Assembly: GCF_036456085.1 (NCBI RefSeq)
Contig: NZ_CP138632.1
Location: 558,001 to 622,000 of the forward strand
Direction: 5' to 3'
DNA: 64,000 nucleotides
Source: Veillonella parvula
Lineage (GTDB): Bacteria; Bacillota; Negativicutes; Veillonellales; Veillonellaceae
In this document: positions 46,954 through 56,095 of the stretch, piece by piece
Layout of the letters: the number at the start of each line of letters is the position of its first letter
Position numbering within the stretch: position 1 is the stretch's first letter
The notes under the pieces: generated by a model
What the model saw: only the letters and a program-made list of their open reading frames with translations
Told to the model about the DNA's origin: nothing
Databases searched by the model: none
Program-made: the position numbers and the translations under genes

Positions 46954-47778
46954 TTAGTACGAAAATAGCAATATATATACTAATGTAATGGGAGCCGCAA
47001 ATAATAAACTATCAAAGCGATCCAATACACCGCCATGACCTGGTAATAATGTACCAGAATCTTTTACATTACATAGTCGTTTAATCTTTGATTCAAACAA
47101 ATCACCTAATGGTGCTAATATACCGCTAATCATACCTACATGGATTCCCATCCACCAAGGAATGCCAACGATATACGAAAATACTGCACCTGTAAGGATA
47201 CAGCCGATAAATCCACCAATAAAACCTTCTAGTGTTTTATTAGGACTAATGGATGGTACTATTTTACGTTTACCAAAAGCTCGACCTGAAAAGTATGCAA
47301 AGGTATCGCTAGCCCAAGTAGTAAACAATAATAACCAAAGTGTAATAGTGCCCCAGTTATATAGTTCAAAAGGCATTGATAAATCCATGTAAATTGAGTC
47401 ATGACGAATCAAGAGTAATGAAGTCATACCCATACCAATATATAATAAACCAAATACACTAAAGGATACACTAGACATCGAGTACTTAGTTTCACCAAAT
47501 GTACACAACATATAATTGGCAAATAAACTTAATACTAAAATAGCTATAGCTATAATATACTGATGACATGCAAGAGCAATCATTAGCAATAAAATGCTAA
47601 TATATCCCCATATAATGGATATCCGAACACGTTTAGCTTTACCAAGTAATACAAACTCACGCCACCCTAATAAAGCTAAAAGTGTAATTAGCACATCATA
47701 TACTAATCCACCAAATGTAATGGCCCCTAAGGCAATAATAAAACCAATAACAGCGGTAATAACACGTGTTTTTAACAT
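46954..47778 (-). CDS. cdsA: Phosphatidate cytidylyltransferase
   Basis: CdsA makes CDP-diacylglycerol, the precursor of phosphatidylethanolamine and phosphatidylglycerol. The 274-residue protein is a polytopic membrane protein with about eight spans. It ends with the family signature around LGDLFESKIKRLCNVKDSG and PGHGGVLDRFDSL, which holds the metal-binding acidic residues. It is 3 bp from the uppS stop and coupled to it. Confidence 0.94.
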   Translation of the reverse strand: MLKTRVITAVIGFIIALGAITFGGLVYDVLITLLALLGWREFVLLGKAKRVRISIIWGYISILLLMIALACHQYIIAIAILVLSLFANYMLCTFGETKYSMSSVSFSVFGLLYIGMGMTSLLLIRHDSIYMDLSMPFELYNWGTITLWLLLFTTWASDTFAYFSGRAFGKRKIVPSISPNKTLEGFIGGFIGCILTGAVFSYIVGIPWWMGIHVGMISGILAPLGDLFESKIKRLCNVKDSGTLLPGHGGVLDRFDSLLFAAPITLVYILLFSY

Positions 47779-47781
47779 TTT

Positions 47782-48546
47782 TTATTCCTCATCACATAAG
47801 CCACCAAATCGGCGTTCTCGTTTCTGATATGCCGCCACAGCTTCAAGTAAAGTTTCCTTAGTAAAATCTGGCCAATGCAAATCGGTAAACCAAAATTCAG
47901 CATACGCTAGTTGCCATAACAAAAAATTACTAATTCTAAAATCACTACTAGGACGAATTAATAAATCTACATCACTAAACTCTTTAGTGAATAATTGAGA
48001 ACTTACATATTCTTCAGTAATTTTGTCCATTGTAATAACCCCATCCGCAACGGATTTTACAATGTCGCGGATAGTTCTAACTATTTCATCACGCCCACCA
48101 TAGTTAATCGCTAACTGTAATGTGAGGCCTGTATTATTCTGAGTTAATAATTCTGCATCTTGAATGATTTTTTGTAGGTTTTCTGAAAGCCCTCCAATAA
48201 AACCAATAAATCGAATGCGTACATTATGTTCATGCATATACTTAACATTATTATTTAAGTATTCTTTTATGAGAGACATAAGTAAAGAAACTTCCTGTTC
48301 AGGACGTTTCCAGTTCTCCGTGGAGAAACCATATACCGTAAGAGCTCTAATTCCGATCTCATCTGCGGCCATAACAATTTCTTTTAATACATCTGCACCA
48401 GCACGATGCCCCATGGAGCGCGGCATGCCTCTGCGTTTAGCCCATCGTCCATTACCATCCATAATAATAGCAACATGTTGTGGAATTATATTACGATCAA
48501 TGACAGGCGTATCAGAACGTTTACGGTTAAATAATTTCTTTAGCAT
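47782..48546 (-). CDS. uppS: Undecaprenyl diphosphate synthase
   Basis: UppS makes the C55 carrier lipid for peptidoglycan. The 254-residue cis-prenyltransferase has HVAIIMDGNGRWAKRRG, YGFSTENWKRP and IRPSSDFRISNFLLWQLAY, including the catalytic aspartate and the substrate-binding arginines. The ATG at 48546 follows GAGGTAG and lies inside the end of the upstream small gene (20-bp overlap). Confidence 0.96.
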   Translation of the reverse strand: MLKKLFNRKRSDTPVIDRNIIPQHVAIIMDGNGRWAKRRGMPRSMGHRAGADVLKEIVMAADEIGIRALTVYGFSTENWKRPEQEVSLLMSLIKEYLNNNVKYMHEHNVRIRFIGFIGGLSENLQKIIQDAELLTQNNTGLTLQLAINYGGRDEIVRTIRDIVKSVADGVITMDKITEEYVSSQLFTKEFSDVDLLIRPSSDFRISNFLLWQLAYAEFWFTDLHWPDFTKETLLEAVAAYQKRERRFGGLCDEE

Positions 48547-48778
48547 AGTCTACCTCGATAGAATTTCCGAAGTCGCTGGCAATCATTGGTCTATATAGTA
48601 GTATATGTAAGCACTCATCAACCTTTGTAATACGTGCCACATAAAATCCTTTATCTGAAATTTCAAAGAAGCGATTAAAGGATCCACCAATCATTACCTT
48701 AAAAGGAATATGGGCAGCCTGCAAACGAGACTTTGCAAGCTGCCATGGTATTCCAATAAGGCTATTAGAATCAAACAT
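48527..48778 (-). CDS. Hypothetical protein, 83 aa, between frr and uppS
   Basis: I do not recognise this protein. The ATG at 48778 shares a base with the frr stop (TAATG), and the end overlaps the uppS start by 20 bp, so it is in the operon and translationally coupled at both ends. The sequence (MFDSNSLIGIPWQLAKSR, then FKVMIGGSFNRF and HILLYRPMI) looks like a compact alpha/beta protein without signal or membrane segments. In most Firmicutes frr and uppS are directly adjacent, so this is an extra gene at that site. Confidence 0.7.
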   Translation of the reverse strand: MFDSNSLIGIPWQLAKSRLQAAHIPFKVMIGGSFNRFFEISDKGFYVARITKVDECLHILLYRPMIASDFGNSIEVDYAKEII

Positions 48779-49338
48779 TATACTTCTAATACGTCCTTTT
48801 CTTTTACTACTTTTAACTCATCGATTTGCTTAACTTTAGCATCGGTAAGCTTTTGGATTTGATCTAAACCGTCTTTAGCATCATCTTCAGTAATCGTTTT
48901 AGCTTTCTCTTCTTTTTTTAATGCTTCATTTACATCGCGACGAATGTTGCGCACTGCAACTTTTGCATCTTCAGCCTTTTTATGAACTACTTTAACGATT
49001 TCTTTACGACGTTCCTCAGTTAATTGAGGAATACTTAAACGAATTTGTGCACCATCATTACCAGGGTTCAAACCTAAATCAGATTGTAAAATTGCTTTTT
49101 CAATAGCACCAATCATTGTTTTATCCCAAGGTGCAATCACAATCATGCGAGGTTCAGGCACGGAGATATTCGCAACTTGATTAATGGGTGATGGACTTCC
49201 ATAGTAATCAACCATTACTTTATCAAGTAGTGCTACACTAGCACGGCCTGTACGAATAGATGCGAATTCATGTTTTAAAGCCTCAATAGACTTATTCATG
49301 CGGTCTTCTGCTTGTTGTAACAATTCTTTAATTTCCAT
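48778..49338 (-). CDS. frr: Ribosome recycling factor
   Basis: RRF splits the post-termination ribosome with EF-G. The 186-residue protein has SIEALKHEFASIRTGRAS, TNIS-like NQVANISVPEPRMI, and IRLSIPQLTEERRKEIVK, all conserved in the family. It starts 5 bp after pyrH and ends in overlap with the 83-residue gene. Length and motifs are normal. Confidence 0.96.
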   Translation of the reverse strand: MEIKELLQQAEDRMNKSIEALKHEFASIRTGRASVALLDKVMVDYYGSPSPINQVANISVPEPRMIVIAPWDKTMIGAIEKAILQSDLGLNPGNDGAQIRLSIPQLTEERRKEIVKVVHKKAEDAKVAVRNIRRDVNEALKKEEKAKTITEDDAKDGLDQIQKLTDAKVKQIDELKVVKEKDVLEV

Positions 49339-49343
49339 ATGAA

Positions 49344-50069
49344 TTATTCTCCTCGAACAATGGTCCCTATTTCTTCACCTTTAGCAGCTTTTGTAATATT
49401 ACCAGGAATATCCATGCTAAATACAATAATAGGAATATTGTTATCTTTACATAAAGTTGTAGATGTAGCATCCATTACTTTTAATTCTTTTGTGATAATC
49501 TCGTTATATGTTAATTCATCAAATTTAACAGCATTAGGATTTGTCTTAGGGTCAGAATCATATACGCCATCTGCAAATTTCTTTGCCATTAAAATAGCAT
49601 CGGCTTCAATTTCAGCGGCCCGTAATGCAGCTGTTGTATCTGTAGAGAAGTAAGGTTTACCAAGGCCAGCACCGAAGATAACGATACGTTTTTTTTCTAA
49701 ATGACGAATAGCGCGACGACGAATATAAGGTTCTGCAATTTCTTGCATTTCAATAGCTGTTTGAACACGTGTATCTACACCAGCTTGCTCTAATGCATCT
49801 TGCAATGCTAAGGAGTTCATCACTGTTGCTAGCATCCCCATATAGTCAGCAGTAGCACGATCCATACCTTGATTGCTACCAGCTAAACCTCTCCATAGGT
49901 TACCGCCACCAACAACAATCGCGATTTCTAAATCAGTGGATTTTGCTAAAGCAGCAATTTCTTTTGCAAATTCTTCAACAACATCAGGATTAATACCAAA
50001 ACCTTGTTCACCTGCTAATGCTTCACCACTCAACTTTAAAACAATACGTCGAAACTTTCTTTTTGCCAT
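49344..50069 (-). CDS. pyrH: Uridylate kinase
   Basis: PyrH phosphorylates UMP to UDP. The 241-residue protein has [27 protein letters not shown] and [20 protein letters not shown], the amino-acid-kinase-fold marks of bacterial hexameric UMP kinases. It follows a strong hairpin at 50091-50122, so it may be expressed partly independently of rpsB-tsf. The ribosome site GGAG lies upstream. Confidence 0.96.
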   Translation of the reverse strand: MAKRKFRRIVLKLSGEALAGEQGFGINPDVVEEFAKEIAALAKSTDLEIAIVVGGGNLWRGLAGSNQGMDRATADYMGMLATVMNSLALQDALEQAGVDTRVQTAIEMQEIAEPYIRRRAIRHLEKKRIVIFGAGLGKPYFSTDTTAALRAAEIEADAILMAKKFADGVYDSDPKTNPNAVKFDELTYNEIITKELKVMDATSTTLCKDNNIPIIVFSMDIPGNITKAAKGEEIGTIVRGE

Positions 50070-50090
50070 ATTTTTACTCCTCTATTGCAA

Positions 50091-50122
50091 AATAAGAGAA
50101 CACTGTACGGTGTTCTCTTATT
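50091..50122 (-). terminator. Hairpin between tsf and pyrH
   Basis: A 13-bp perfect stem, AATAAGAGAACAC / GTGTTCTCTTATT, with a 6-base loop is followed on the minus strand by TTTTG. It probably acts as a partial terminator or processing site between tsf and pyrH. Confidence 0.7.
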
Positions 50123-50131
50123 GTTTATTAA

Positions 50132-50812
50132 TTATTTACCAACAGATGCCATTACTTCTGCTACGAAGTCATCTTGGCGTTTTTCAATGCCTTCACCTAA
50201 ACCATAGCGAACAAAACGACGTACGTTGATGTTTTCACCGATTTTTGCAATACTTTCATTAATGATGTCTGTAACAGTTTTATCGCCATCTTTAATGAAT
50301 ACTTGTTCTAATAGGCAATTTTCTTTATAGAATTTTTCAATACGACCTGCAACCATTTTTTCTAAAACAGCTTCAGGTTTTGGTTTACGACCAGCTTTAA
50401 CGTCTTCTTCAGCTTCTACTTTAGCTTGTTCCAATAATACTTGTTTTTCGTGTTCAATTACTTCAGTAGGAACTTCTTCACGGTTCAAGTATGTAGGATT
50501 TACAGCTGCAATTTGCATTGCGATGTCGCGTGCTAAATTTTGGAAATCATCAGTTTTTGCAACGAAGTCAGTTTCACAGTTAACTTCCACTAAAACACCG
50601 ATACGACCACCAGCATGAATGTAGGATTGTACTACACCTTCAGCTGCAATACGACCAGCTTTTTTAGCTGCCGCAGCCAAACCTTTTTCACGAAGAAGGT
50701 CAACCGCTTTATCGATATTACCGTCAGTTTCAACCAATGCTTTTTTAGCGTCCATCATACCTGCGCCAGTCATGTCGCGCAATTCTTTTACCAAAGCAGC
50801 AGTAATTGCCAT
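50132..50812 (-). CDS. tsf: Elongation factor Ts
   Basis: EF-Ts exchanges GDP for GTP on EF-Tu. The 226-residue protein has the EF-Ts opening [31 protein letters not shown], and a C-terminal [17 protein letters not shown]. It is shorter than the usual 280-300 residues because one C-terminal subdomain repeat is missing; similar short forms exist in Thermus. It has a GGAGG site before the start at 50812. It follows rpsB after a 98-bp gap with a hairpin. Confidence 0.95.
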   Translation of the reverse strand: MAITAALVKELRDMTGAGMMDAKKALVETDGNIDKAVDLLREKGLAAAAKKAGRIAAEGVVQSYIHAGGRIGVLVEVNCETDFVAKTDDFQNLARDIAMQIAAVNPTYLNREEVPTEVIEHEKQVLLEQAKVEAEEDVKAGRKPKPEAVLEKMVAGRIEKFYKENCLLEQVFIKDGDKTVTDIINESIAKIGENINVRRFVRYGLGEGIEKRQDDFVAEVMASVGK

Positions 50813-50839
50813 TATTTTGTTCCTCCTAGTATTAATTAA

Positions 50840-50860
50840 GGTAAGGATATAGTCCTTACC
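50840..50860 (-). repeat. Hairpin between rpsB and tsf
   Basis: GGTAAGGA / TCCTTACC (8 bp, 5-base loop) lies just upstream of the tsf ribosome site. It lacks a T run, so it may be a processing or regulatory hairpin rather than a terminator. Confidence 0.5.
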
Positions 50861-50910
50861 CCAATTATATATGTTATAGATTTATCTTTCAAATGCTAAT
50901 ACGACAACGA

Positions 50911-51663
50911 TTAAGCTTTACCGTCTCGAACCATTTCTGCGGAATCAGCTACCATGTTATCTAATGCTTCTTCAAAGGATTCGCCTTGACGACCTTCAAG
51001 AACAGCGTCAGCCATTTTACCAGCCAACAATTTAACAGCGCGAATAGCGTCATCATTTGCTGGGATTGGGAAATCAACTTCGTCTGGGTCGCAGTTAGTG
51101 TCAACTGTTGCAACTACAGGAATACCCAATTTTTTAGCTTCTGCAATAGCGATTTTTTCTTTTTTAGGATCTACTACGAAAAGAGCACCTGGCATTTTAG
51201 GCATATCTTTAATACCGCCAAGGTATTTTTCCAATTTATCCATTTCATGACGAAGACCGATAACTTCTTTTTTAGGCAATACTTCGAAAGTACCGTCTTC
51301 TGCCATAGCTTCCAATTGTTTTAAACGTTTAATACGAGTTTCAATTGTTTTGAAATTAGTCAACATACCGCCCAACCAACGTTCGTTAACGAAGAACATG
51401 TTAGCACGGATAGCTTCTTCTTTAATAGCTTCTTGAGCTTGTTTTTTAGTACCTACGAACAAGATTACTTCGCCTTGGGAAGCAACTTCACGCAAGAAAT
51501 TGTAAGCTTCTTCTACTTTTTTAACTGTTTTAGACAAATCAATGATATAAATACCATTGCGTTCAGTGAAGATGAATTTCGCCATTTTAGGGTTCCATCT
51601 TCTAGTCTGATGACCAAAGTGTACACCAGCCTCTAATAATTGTTTCATTGATACTACTGCCAT
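50911..51663 (-). CDS. rpsB: 30S ribosomal protein S2
   Basis: S2 is a 30S subunit protein. The 250-residue protein has [24 protein letters not shown]-type opening and [15 protein letters not shown]-like segment [14 protein letters not shown], both highly conserved. [27 protein letters not shown] is another family stretch. It starts after a structured leader with a promoter at 51769-51797 and AGGAGGTG before the ATG. It is followed by tsf as in nearly all bacteria. Confidence 0.97.
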   Translation of the reverse strand: MAVVSMKQLLEAGVHFGHQTRRWNPKMAKFIFTERNGIYIIDLSKTVKKVEEAYNFLREVASQGEVILFVGTKKQAQEAIKEEAIRANMFFVNERWLGGMLTNFKTIETRIKRLKQLEAMAEDGTFEVLPKKEVIGLRHEMDKLEKYLGGIKDMPKMPGALFVVDPKKEKIAIAEAKKLGIPVVATVDTNCDPDEVDFPIPANDDAIRAVKLLAGKMADAVLEGRQGESFEEALDNMVADSAEMVRDGKA

Positions 51664-51762
51664 TGTGGCACCTCCTGTTAATTAACCTCCGCCGCTTCAT
51701 CCTTCGGGTCACCCAAAATTAGGCACAGTACCGAAGTCCACTGACGTGCATATTTTTCATAC
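51664..51762 (-). ncRNA. Structured 5' leader of rpsB
   Basis: The about 100-base leader on the minus strand has CTTCGG pairing with CCGAAG, a GGG-TGA-CCC hairpin and CAGT/ACTG arms around the ACTTCGG segment. GC content is high for this genome. Ribosomal protein leaders that bind S2 are known in other bacteria, so autoregulation by S2 is plausible. The motif class was not confirmed. Confidence 0.5.
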
Positions 51763-51768
51763 CTAATA

Positions 51769-51797
51769 ATTCTAACAAAAAATCATGGCAAAAGCAA
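51769..51797 (-). promoter_or_regulatory. rpsB promoter
   Basis: TTGCTT (51792-51797) and TAGAAT (51769-51774) on the minus strand are separated by 17 bases, directly downstream of the rpe terminator. Confidence 0.6.
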
Positions 51798-51800
51798 GCA

Positions 51801-51837
51801 AGGAGTGAGGAATTCTTTAAGTATTCCTCACTCCTTA
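51801..51837. terminator. Terminator of the priA-rpe operon
   Basis: AAGGAGTGAGGAAT pairs with ATTCCTCACTCCTT (14 bp), about 80 bases after the rpe stop. The tail on the minus strand is only moderately T-rich (GCTTGCTTTT). Confidence 0.75.
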
Positions 51838-51916
51838 TTTTAAATACATTCTCTTTCTTATTGATGTACGATCTTATGTTCAAATTTGAATTATAGAATA
51901 TTATGAAAATATTTAT

Positions 51917-52567
51917 TTAATTATTGCGAATGAATTCAATCATACTTGCACGATCTTCAGCACCAAATACTGCAGAACCAGCAACTAAAACTGTAGCCCC
52001 CGCTCTTTTAATCGGTACACAAGTAATATCGTTAATACCACCGTCCACCTCAATGACTGCCGTTGAATTGTCTACTTCTTCTAACAATATCTTAGCTTGT
52101 TTAACTTTTTTTATGGCATTTTTAATAAAAGATTGTCCTCCAAATCCTGGATTCACAGACATAATTAAAATCATATCTAAATCTGCAGCTACATCTTCTA
52201 GTAGAGATACAGGTGTACTAGGATTCAATGCTACACCAGCCTTCATCCCACACTGCTTGATATGTTGAATCAAACGATGCATATGAGGTACAGTTTCTTG
52301 ATGAAAAGTAAAATATTCTACACCAATTTTTGCAAATTCTTCTACATAATCACCAGGATTAGTAACCATCAAATGCACATCAAATGGTAATTTTGTATAT
52401 GGACGAATGGCTTTCACAATGGGAGCACCAAAGGTTAGATTAGGAACAAAGTGTCCATCCATGATGTCGATATGTAATAAATCAGCCCCCGCTGCTTCAA
52501 TAGATTTTAATTCCTCGCTTAACACCGCAAAATTTGCGGAAAGCATAGATGGTGCAATTTTTATCAT
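51917..52567 (-). CDS. rpe: Ribulose-phosphate 3-epimerase
   Basis: Rpe interconverts ribulose 5-phosphate and xylulose 5-phosphate. The 216-residue TIM-barrel protein has IAPSMLSANFA, LHIDIMDGHFVPNLTFG with the catalytic aspartate and metal ligands, LIMSVNPGFGGQSFI and EVDGGIND. The start is 1 bp after rsgA, so they are coupled. This rsgA-rpe pair is usual in Firmicutes. Confidence 0.96.
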   Translation of the reverse strand: MIKIAPSMLSANFAVLSEELKSIEAAGADLLHIDIMDGHFVPNLTFGAPIVKAIRPYTKLPFDVHLMVTNPGDYVEEFAKIGVEYFTFHQETVPHMHRLIQHIKQCGMKAGVALNPSTPVSLLEDVAADLDMILIMSVNPGFGGQSFIKNAIKKVKQAKILLEEVDNSTAVIEVDGGINDITCVPIKRAGATVLVAGSAVFGAEDRASMIEFIRNN

Positions 52568-52568
52568 A

Positions 52569-53432
52569 TTAAAACCTCTTTCGTTGACTTTCTATATCAT
52601 TACGTATAGACATATAAGCATCATATCGTCCTTGATGAATATGACCAGCTTCTAGAGCAGCTTTAATCCCACAAATGGGTTCATGTTCATGATAGCAAGG
52701 ACTAAATTTACAAGTATCAACATATTCACCAAATTCTGGGAATAATGTAGGCAATCTTTCAAGGGAAACATCATTAAATTCAATAGCACTAAATCCAGGT
52801 GTATCCATGATAAAAGAATCTGCATCTAAACTATATAAAGAAGCGTGACGAGTGGTGTGTTTGCCACGTTTAATCTTATCACTTACCTCCCCAGTCTGGA
52901 AGGCGAATTTTGGGTCTACTGCATTTAAAAGACTACTCTTACCAACACCAGATGGACCTGCAAAAGCTGTTACCTTATGTTGAAGCACATGACGTAAATC
53001 ATCGATGCCTGTCATATTATATGTGGATGTCATCAAAACCTTATAACCAATTGATTTATAAAGATCAACCATAGTTTCCGTCTCTGAATCCATCAGGTCA
53101 CATTTATTGATACATAGCACGATTGGTATATCCGCATGTTCAATCATAACGAGCATTTTATTAAGTAATAGCTCATTAATATCTGGTTCATGGGCAGCCA
53201 CAACTAATACAACTTGGTCAATATTAGCTACTGCTGGACGTACCATCGAATTATGACGTCCATGGATGGATTCAACGAACCCATCCTCCGAAATCGTAAC
53301 GCGGTCACCCACAAGTAAACTATAACGACCTTTCTTAAGTCTGCCACGAACCTTACATTCATGAATGGTGCCCGTATCATCTTGTACATAAAAGTACCCA
53401 TTCATATTTTTGACAACAATGCCTGTAATCAT
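52569..53432 (-). CDS. rsgA: Ribosome small subunit-dependent GTPase RsgA
   Basis: RsgA is a circularly permuted GTPase that tests 30S maturation. The 287-residue protein has an N-terminal OB domain, then the permuted G motifs: G4 INKCDL comes before G1 GPSGVGKSS and G3 DTPGF. A zinc-binding C-terminal part has CKFSPCYHEHEPIC. The length is usual for Firmicutes. It is 8 bp downstream of the kinase gene. Confidence 0.96.
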   Translation of the reverse strand: MITGIVVKNMNGYFYVQDDTGTIHECKVRGRLKKGRYSLLVGDRVTISEDGFVESIHGRHNSMVRPAVANIDQVVLVVAAHEPDINELLLNKMLVMIEHADIPIVLCINKCDLMDSETETMVDLYKSIGYKVLMTSTYNMTGIDDLRHVLQHKVTAFAGPSGVGKSSLLNAVDPKFAFQTGEVSDKIKRGKHTTRHASLYSLDADSFIMDTPGFSAIEFNDVSLERLPTLFPEFGEYVDTCKFSPCYHEHEPICGIKAALEAGHIHQGRYDAYMSIRNDIESQRKRF

Positions 53433-53440
53433 AGTACCTC

Positions 53441-55375
53441 TTATAATGCAGTTTCTTGCACTAATGCACCATTGAGGTATACCTCAATACGTACATTACC
53501 TACACCGGACACTTTTCGAACAATACGATCTCCAGGTTTATTGGTATCATCATAAATTACTGCGGAACCTTCATCATCTTTTACGACAATTTTAAGTTCT
53601 TGATTTTTAGAACCAGCTGGTACAGTAACATCTATAGTACCAGTTGTTTTATTACCACTGTTTCCATCTTTTTTATCAGATTTCTTTTTATCATCTTTGA
53701 ACTCAGTCGTAAGATTTAATGTGGAGCCTTCGTCAATTTCATCGCCAGCTTTAATGCTTTGCTCTATAACCACAGATTTTTCTTCCACAGATCCAGATAC
53801 TTGGTTTACACCTAGTTGAATATTACTCAATGTATCACGAGCATCTTTTAATGTCATACCAACAAGATTAGGTACTTTGACTTTCTTAGCCTTCGCTTTA
53901 TTTACAACGAGATCAATTGTTGTCCCTTTAGACACTTTAGAATCTCCGGAAGGACTCTGAGCAATGATTACACCATCTTTTTTACCATCTACAGATTGCT
54001 GTGTTATTTTCCCCACAACTAAACCTAAATCTTTAAGTCGTTGACGGGCTTGATCCACAGTTAAATCAGTTAAATCTGGCACCGTAATATCGCCTACACC
54101 TTTAGAAACCACAAGATGGATTGTTCGTTGCTCTTTAACCTTCTCTCCAGCTCCAGGAGTTTGAGAAATAACTTGACCAGCTGGCACATCTGGATTTGTG
54201 ACTTCACTTGTAGACACACGCAAATGTTTATCTTCTAAGATATTTTTTGCTACAGAAACTTGTTTGCCTACCACATTAGGTACATCTACTGTTGTATTAC
54301 TCCAGAAATTACCGTAGCTTAAGAAAGCACCTAAAAATGCTACTAAGAAAATGACAGCAGCACCTAGAACGATGTATTTTTGTGGAATCGATGCAATATT
54401 ACTTAACATACTCTTCTTTTTACCCTCTTCTTTTCGTTCTTCTTGAATCGTACTAAGATCTTCAAGTGCTTCAGGATCAACAGCAGGAATCATTTGTGTA
54501 GCAAAGTCATATGGTTCATGACGTTGTGTTTTGCCCATCGTAAAACCTTGAGATAATCGCAAATCACTGATCATATCAGAGATAGAATCAAATCGATCAG
54601 CAGGATTTTTAGATAATGCTTTCATAACAACAGCTTCTAAAAGCGGAGGAATTGATGGATTATATCGTGTTGGAGGTTCTACCTTCTCACGAACATGTTT
54701 TAATGCTACCGCAATTGGCGTTTCCCCTTCAAATGGTACACGACCTGTAAGCATTTCATACAATACGACACCCAGAGAATAGATATCTGTATTGCCGTCT
54801 ACCGATTTACCACTAGCTTGCTCTGGTGATAAATAGTGTGCTGAACCCAAAATCGAATTCGTATACATAACTGTGTTAGTTGCATTTATTGCACGAGCAA
54901 TACCAAAGTCAGTTACTTTAACGCGCCCCGTATTGGTAATAATAACATTATGTGGCTTTATATCACAATGAACAATGCCCATTGTATGCGCGTGTTCTAA
55001 GCCTTCAGCTATGGCGATAGTAAATTTAACAGCCTCATCTATGGACAGTCTTCCATGACGAGTTATATATTTTTTTAAGGTTTCACCATCTACATATTCC
55101 ATGACAATGTAATGTAGATTTTGATCAAAACCTACATCATACATATTTACAATATTTGGATGATTTAATTTACCTGCCGCTTGTGCTTCTCGTTTAAATC
55201 GAGTCACAAATTCGTCATCATTTGCAAAATTAGCATGCAATACTTTTATTGCTACTTGTCTACCTAGTAAGGTATCTTCTCCAAGGTATACATCAGCCAT
55301 TCCACCAACGCCAATTTTATCAACAATTCGGTAGCGGTTATCTAGAAGTATGCCTTTTATATTCATAGTACTCAT
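53441..55375 (-). CDS. prkC: PASTA-domain Ser/Thr protein kinase (PrkC/StkP)
   Basis: PrkC senses peptidoglycan-derived muropeptides and phosphorylates cytosolic targets. The 644-residue protein has a kinase domain (about 15-275) with GVGGMADVY, Lys44, HCDIKPHN (a C-D in place of R-D) and DFG at 156-158. A single membrane span lies at about 334-354. Three PASTA repeats (about 362-560) follow, and the last about 65 residues form a separate beta-rich tail. It is coupled with the phosphatase gene 18 bp upstream. The pair controls cell-wall metabolism in other Firmicutes. Confidence 0.94.
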   Translation of the reverse strand: MSTMNIKGILLDNRYRIVDKIGVGGMADVYLGEDTLLGRQVAIKVLHANFANDDEFVTRFKREAQAAGKLNHPNIVNMYDVGFDQNLHYIVMEYVDGETLKKYITRHGRLSIDEAVKFTIAIAEGLEHAHTMGIVHCDIKPHNVIITNTGRVKVTDFGIARAINATNTVMYTNSILGSAHYLSPEQASGKSVDGNTDIYSLGVVLYEMLTGRVPFEGETPIAVALKHVREKVEPPTRYNPSIPPLLEAVVMKALSKNPADRFDSISDMISDLRLSQGFTMGKTQRHEPYDFATQMIPAVDPEALEDLSTIQEERKEEGKKKSMLSNIASIPQKYIVLGAAVIFLVAFLGAFLSYGNFWSNTTVDVPNVVGKQVSVAKNILEDKHLRVSTSEVTNPDVPAGQVISQTPGAGEKVKEQRTIHLVVSKGVGDITVPDLTDLTVDQARQRLKDLGLVVGKITQQSVDGKKDGVIIAQSPSGDSKVSKGTTIDLVVNKAKAKKVKVPNLVGMTLKDARDTLSNIQLGVNQVSGSVEEKSVVIEQSIKAGDEIDEGSTLNLTTEFKDDKKKSDKKDGNSGNKTTGTIDVTVPAGSKNQELKIVVKDDEGSAVIYDDTNKPGDRIVRKVSGVGNVRIEVYLNGALVQETAL

Positions 55376-55393
55376 TATTTCTCCATTTCTAGA

Positions 55394-56095
55394 TTAGATT
55401 GTTCCCACCACAATGGTCACATTATCTCCTGCTCCGACTTCATATACAGCTTCCATCAATGATTCAATAACCAACATATCATCATCCGTTGATTGTAATG
55501 CAGAGGCAATTACATCATCGGATACATAGCCACTTAATCCATCAGTGCAAAGTAAAATACGATCACCGGGAAGAATAGATTCTACGCCACTATCAACCTC
55601 TAAGATTTCATCAACACCAACTGCGCGAGTTAATAAATTCCGTTGAGGGTGATTTAGCATTTCATCCTTTGTAATCTCTCCAGCTGTTAATAATTCTTGT
55701 ACCATAGAATGATCCGTAGTAATTTGTCGTAAATGACCATCTCTATATACATACAAACGACTATCACCAACACTTGCCCAGTAAAGTTGATTACCATTTA
55801 TAGCTGTAACTACAGCGGTAGTACCCATACCAGCAAGACGTTCTTCACAAGCAACGCGATTTACAATACGTTGATTAGCGTGAATAATAGCATCACATAA
55901 GTCTTGTTGACCTATCGTTTCAAGGGAGGACAAATATTCTTTTATTTCATCTACAGCATAGGTACTTGCAATTTCACCACCGCTATAACCACCCATGCCA
56001 TCAGTAACAGCACAAATATGGCCATCAATGAAGAAACGGTCCTCGTTACGCTGGCGCACAAGCCCAATTTTACTTAAACCAACAAAATTATTCAT
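55394..56095 (-). CDS. prpC: PP2C-type protein phosphatase
   Basis: PrpC reverses phosphorylation by PrkC. The 233-residue protein has the PPM motifs: RNEDRFFIDG, VTDGMGGYSGGE, SVGDSRLYVYR, CTDGLSGYV and GDNVTIVVG, with metal-binding aspartates intact. I start at the ATG 56095 (AAAGGAG upstream); the longer frame reaches into rlmN. It starts 8 bp inside the end of rlmN and precedes prkC. Confidence 0.94.
   Translation of the reverse strand: MNNFVGLSKIGLVRQRNEDRFFIDGHICAVTDGMGGYSGGEIASTYAVDEIKEYLSSLETIGQQDLCDAIIHANQRIVNRVACEERLAGMGTTAVVTAINGNQLYWASVGDSRLYVYRDGHLRQITTDHSMVQELLTAGEITKDEMLNHPQRNLLTRAVGVDEILEVDSGVESILPGDRILLCTDGLSGYVSDDVIASALQSTDDDMLVIESLMEAVYEVGAGDNVTIVVGTI

Noticed and set aside
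48164-48598. 144-codon plus-strand open frame across the uppS start
   Set aside because: It lies antisense to uppS and the 83-residue gene, has no ribosome site and no recognisable protein.
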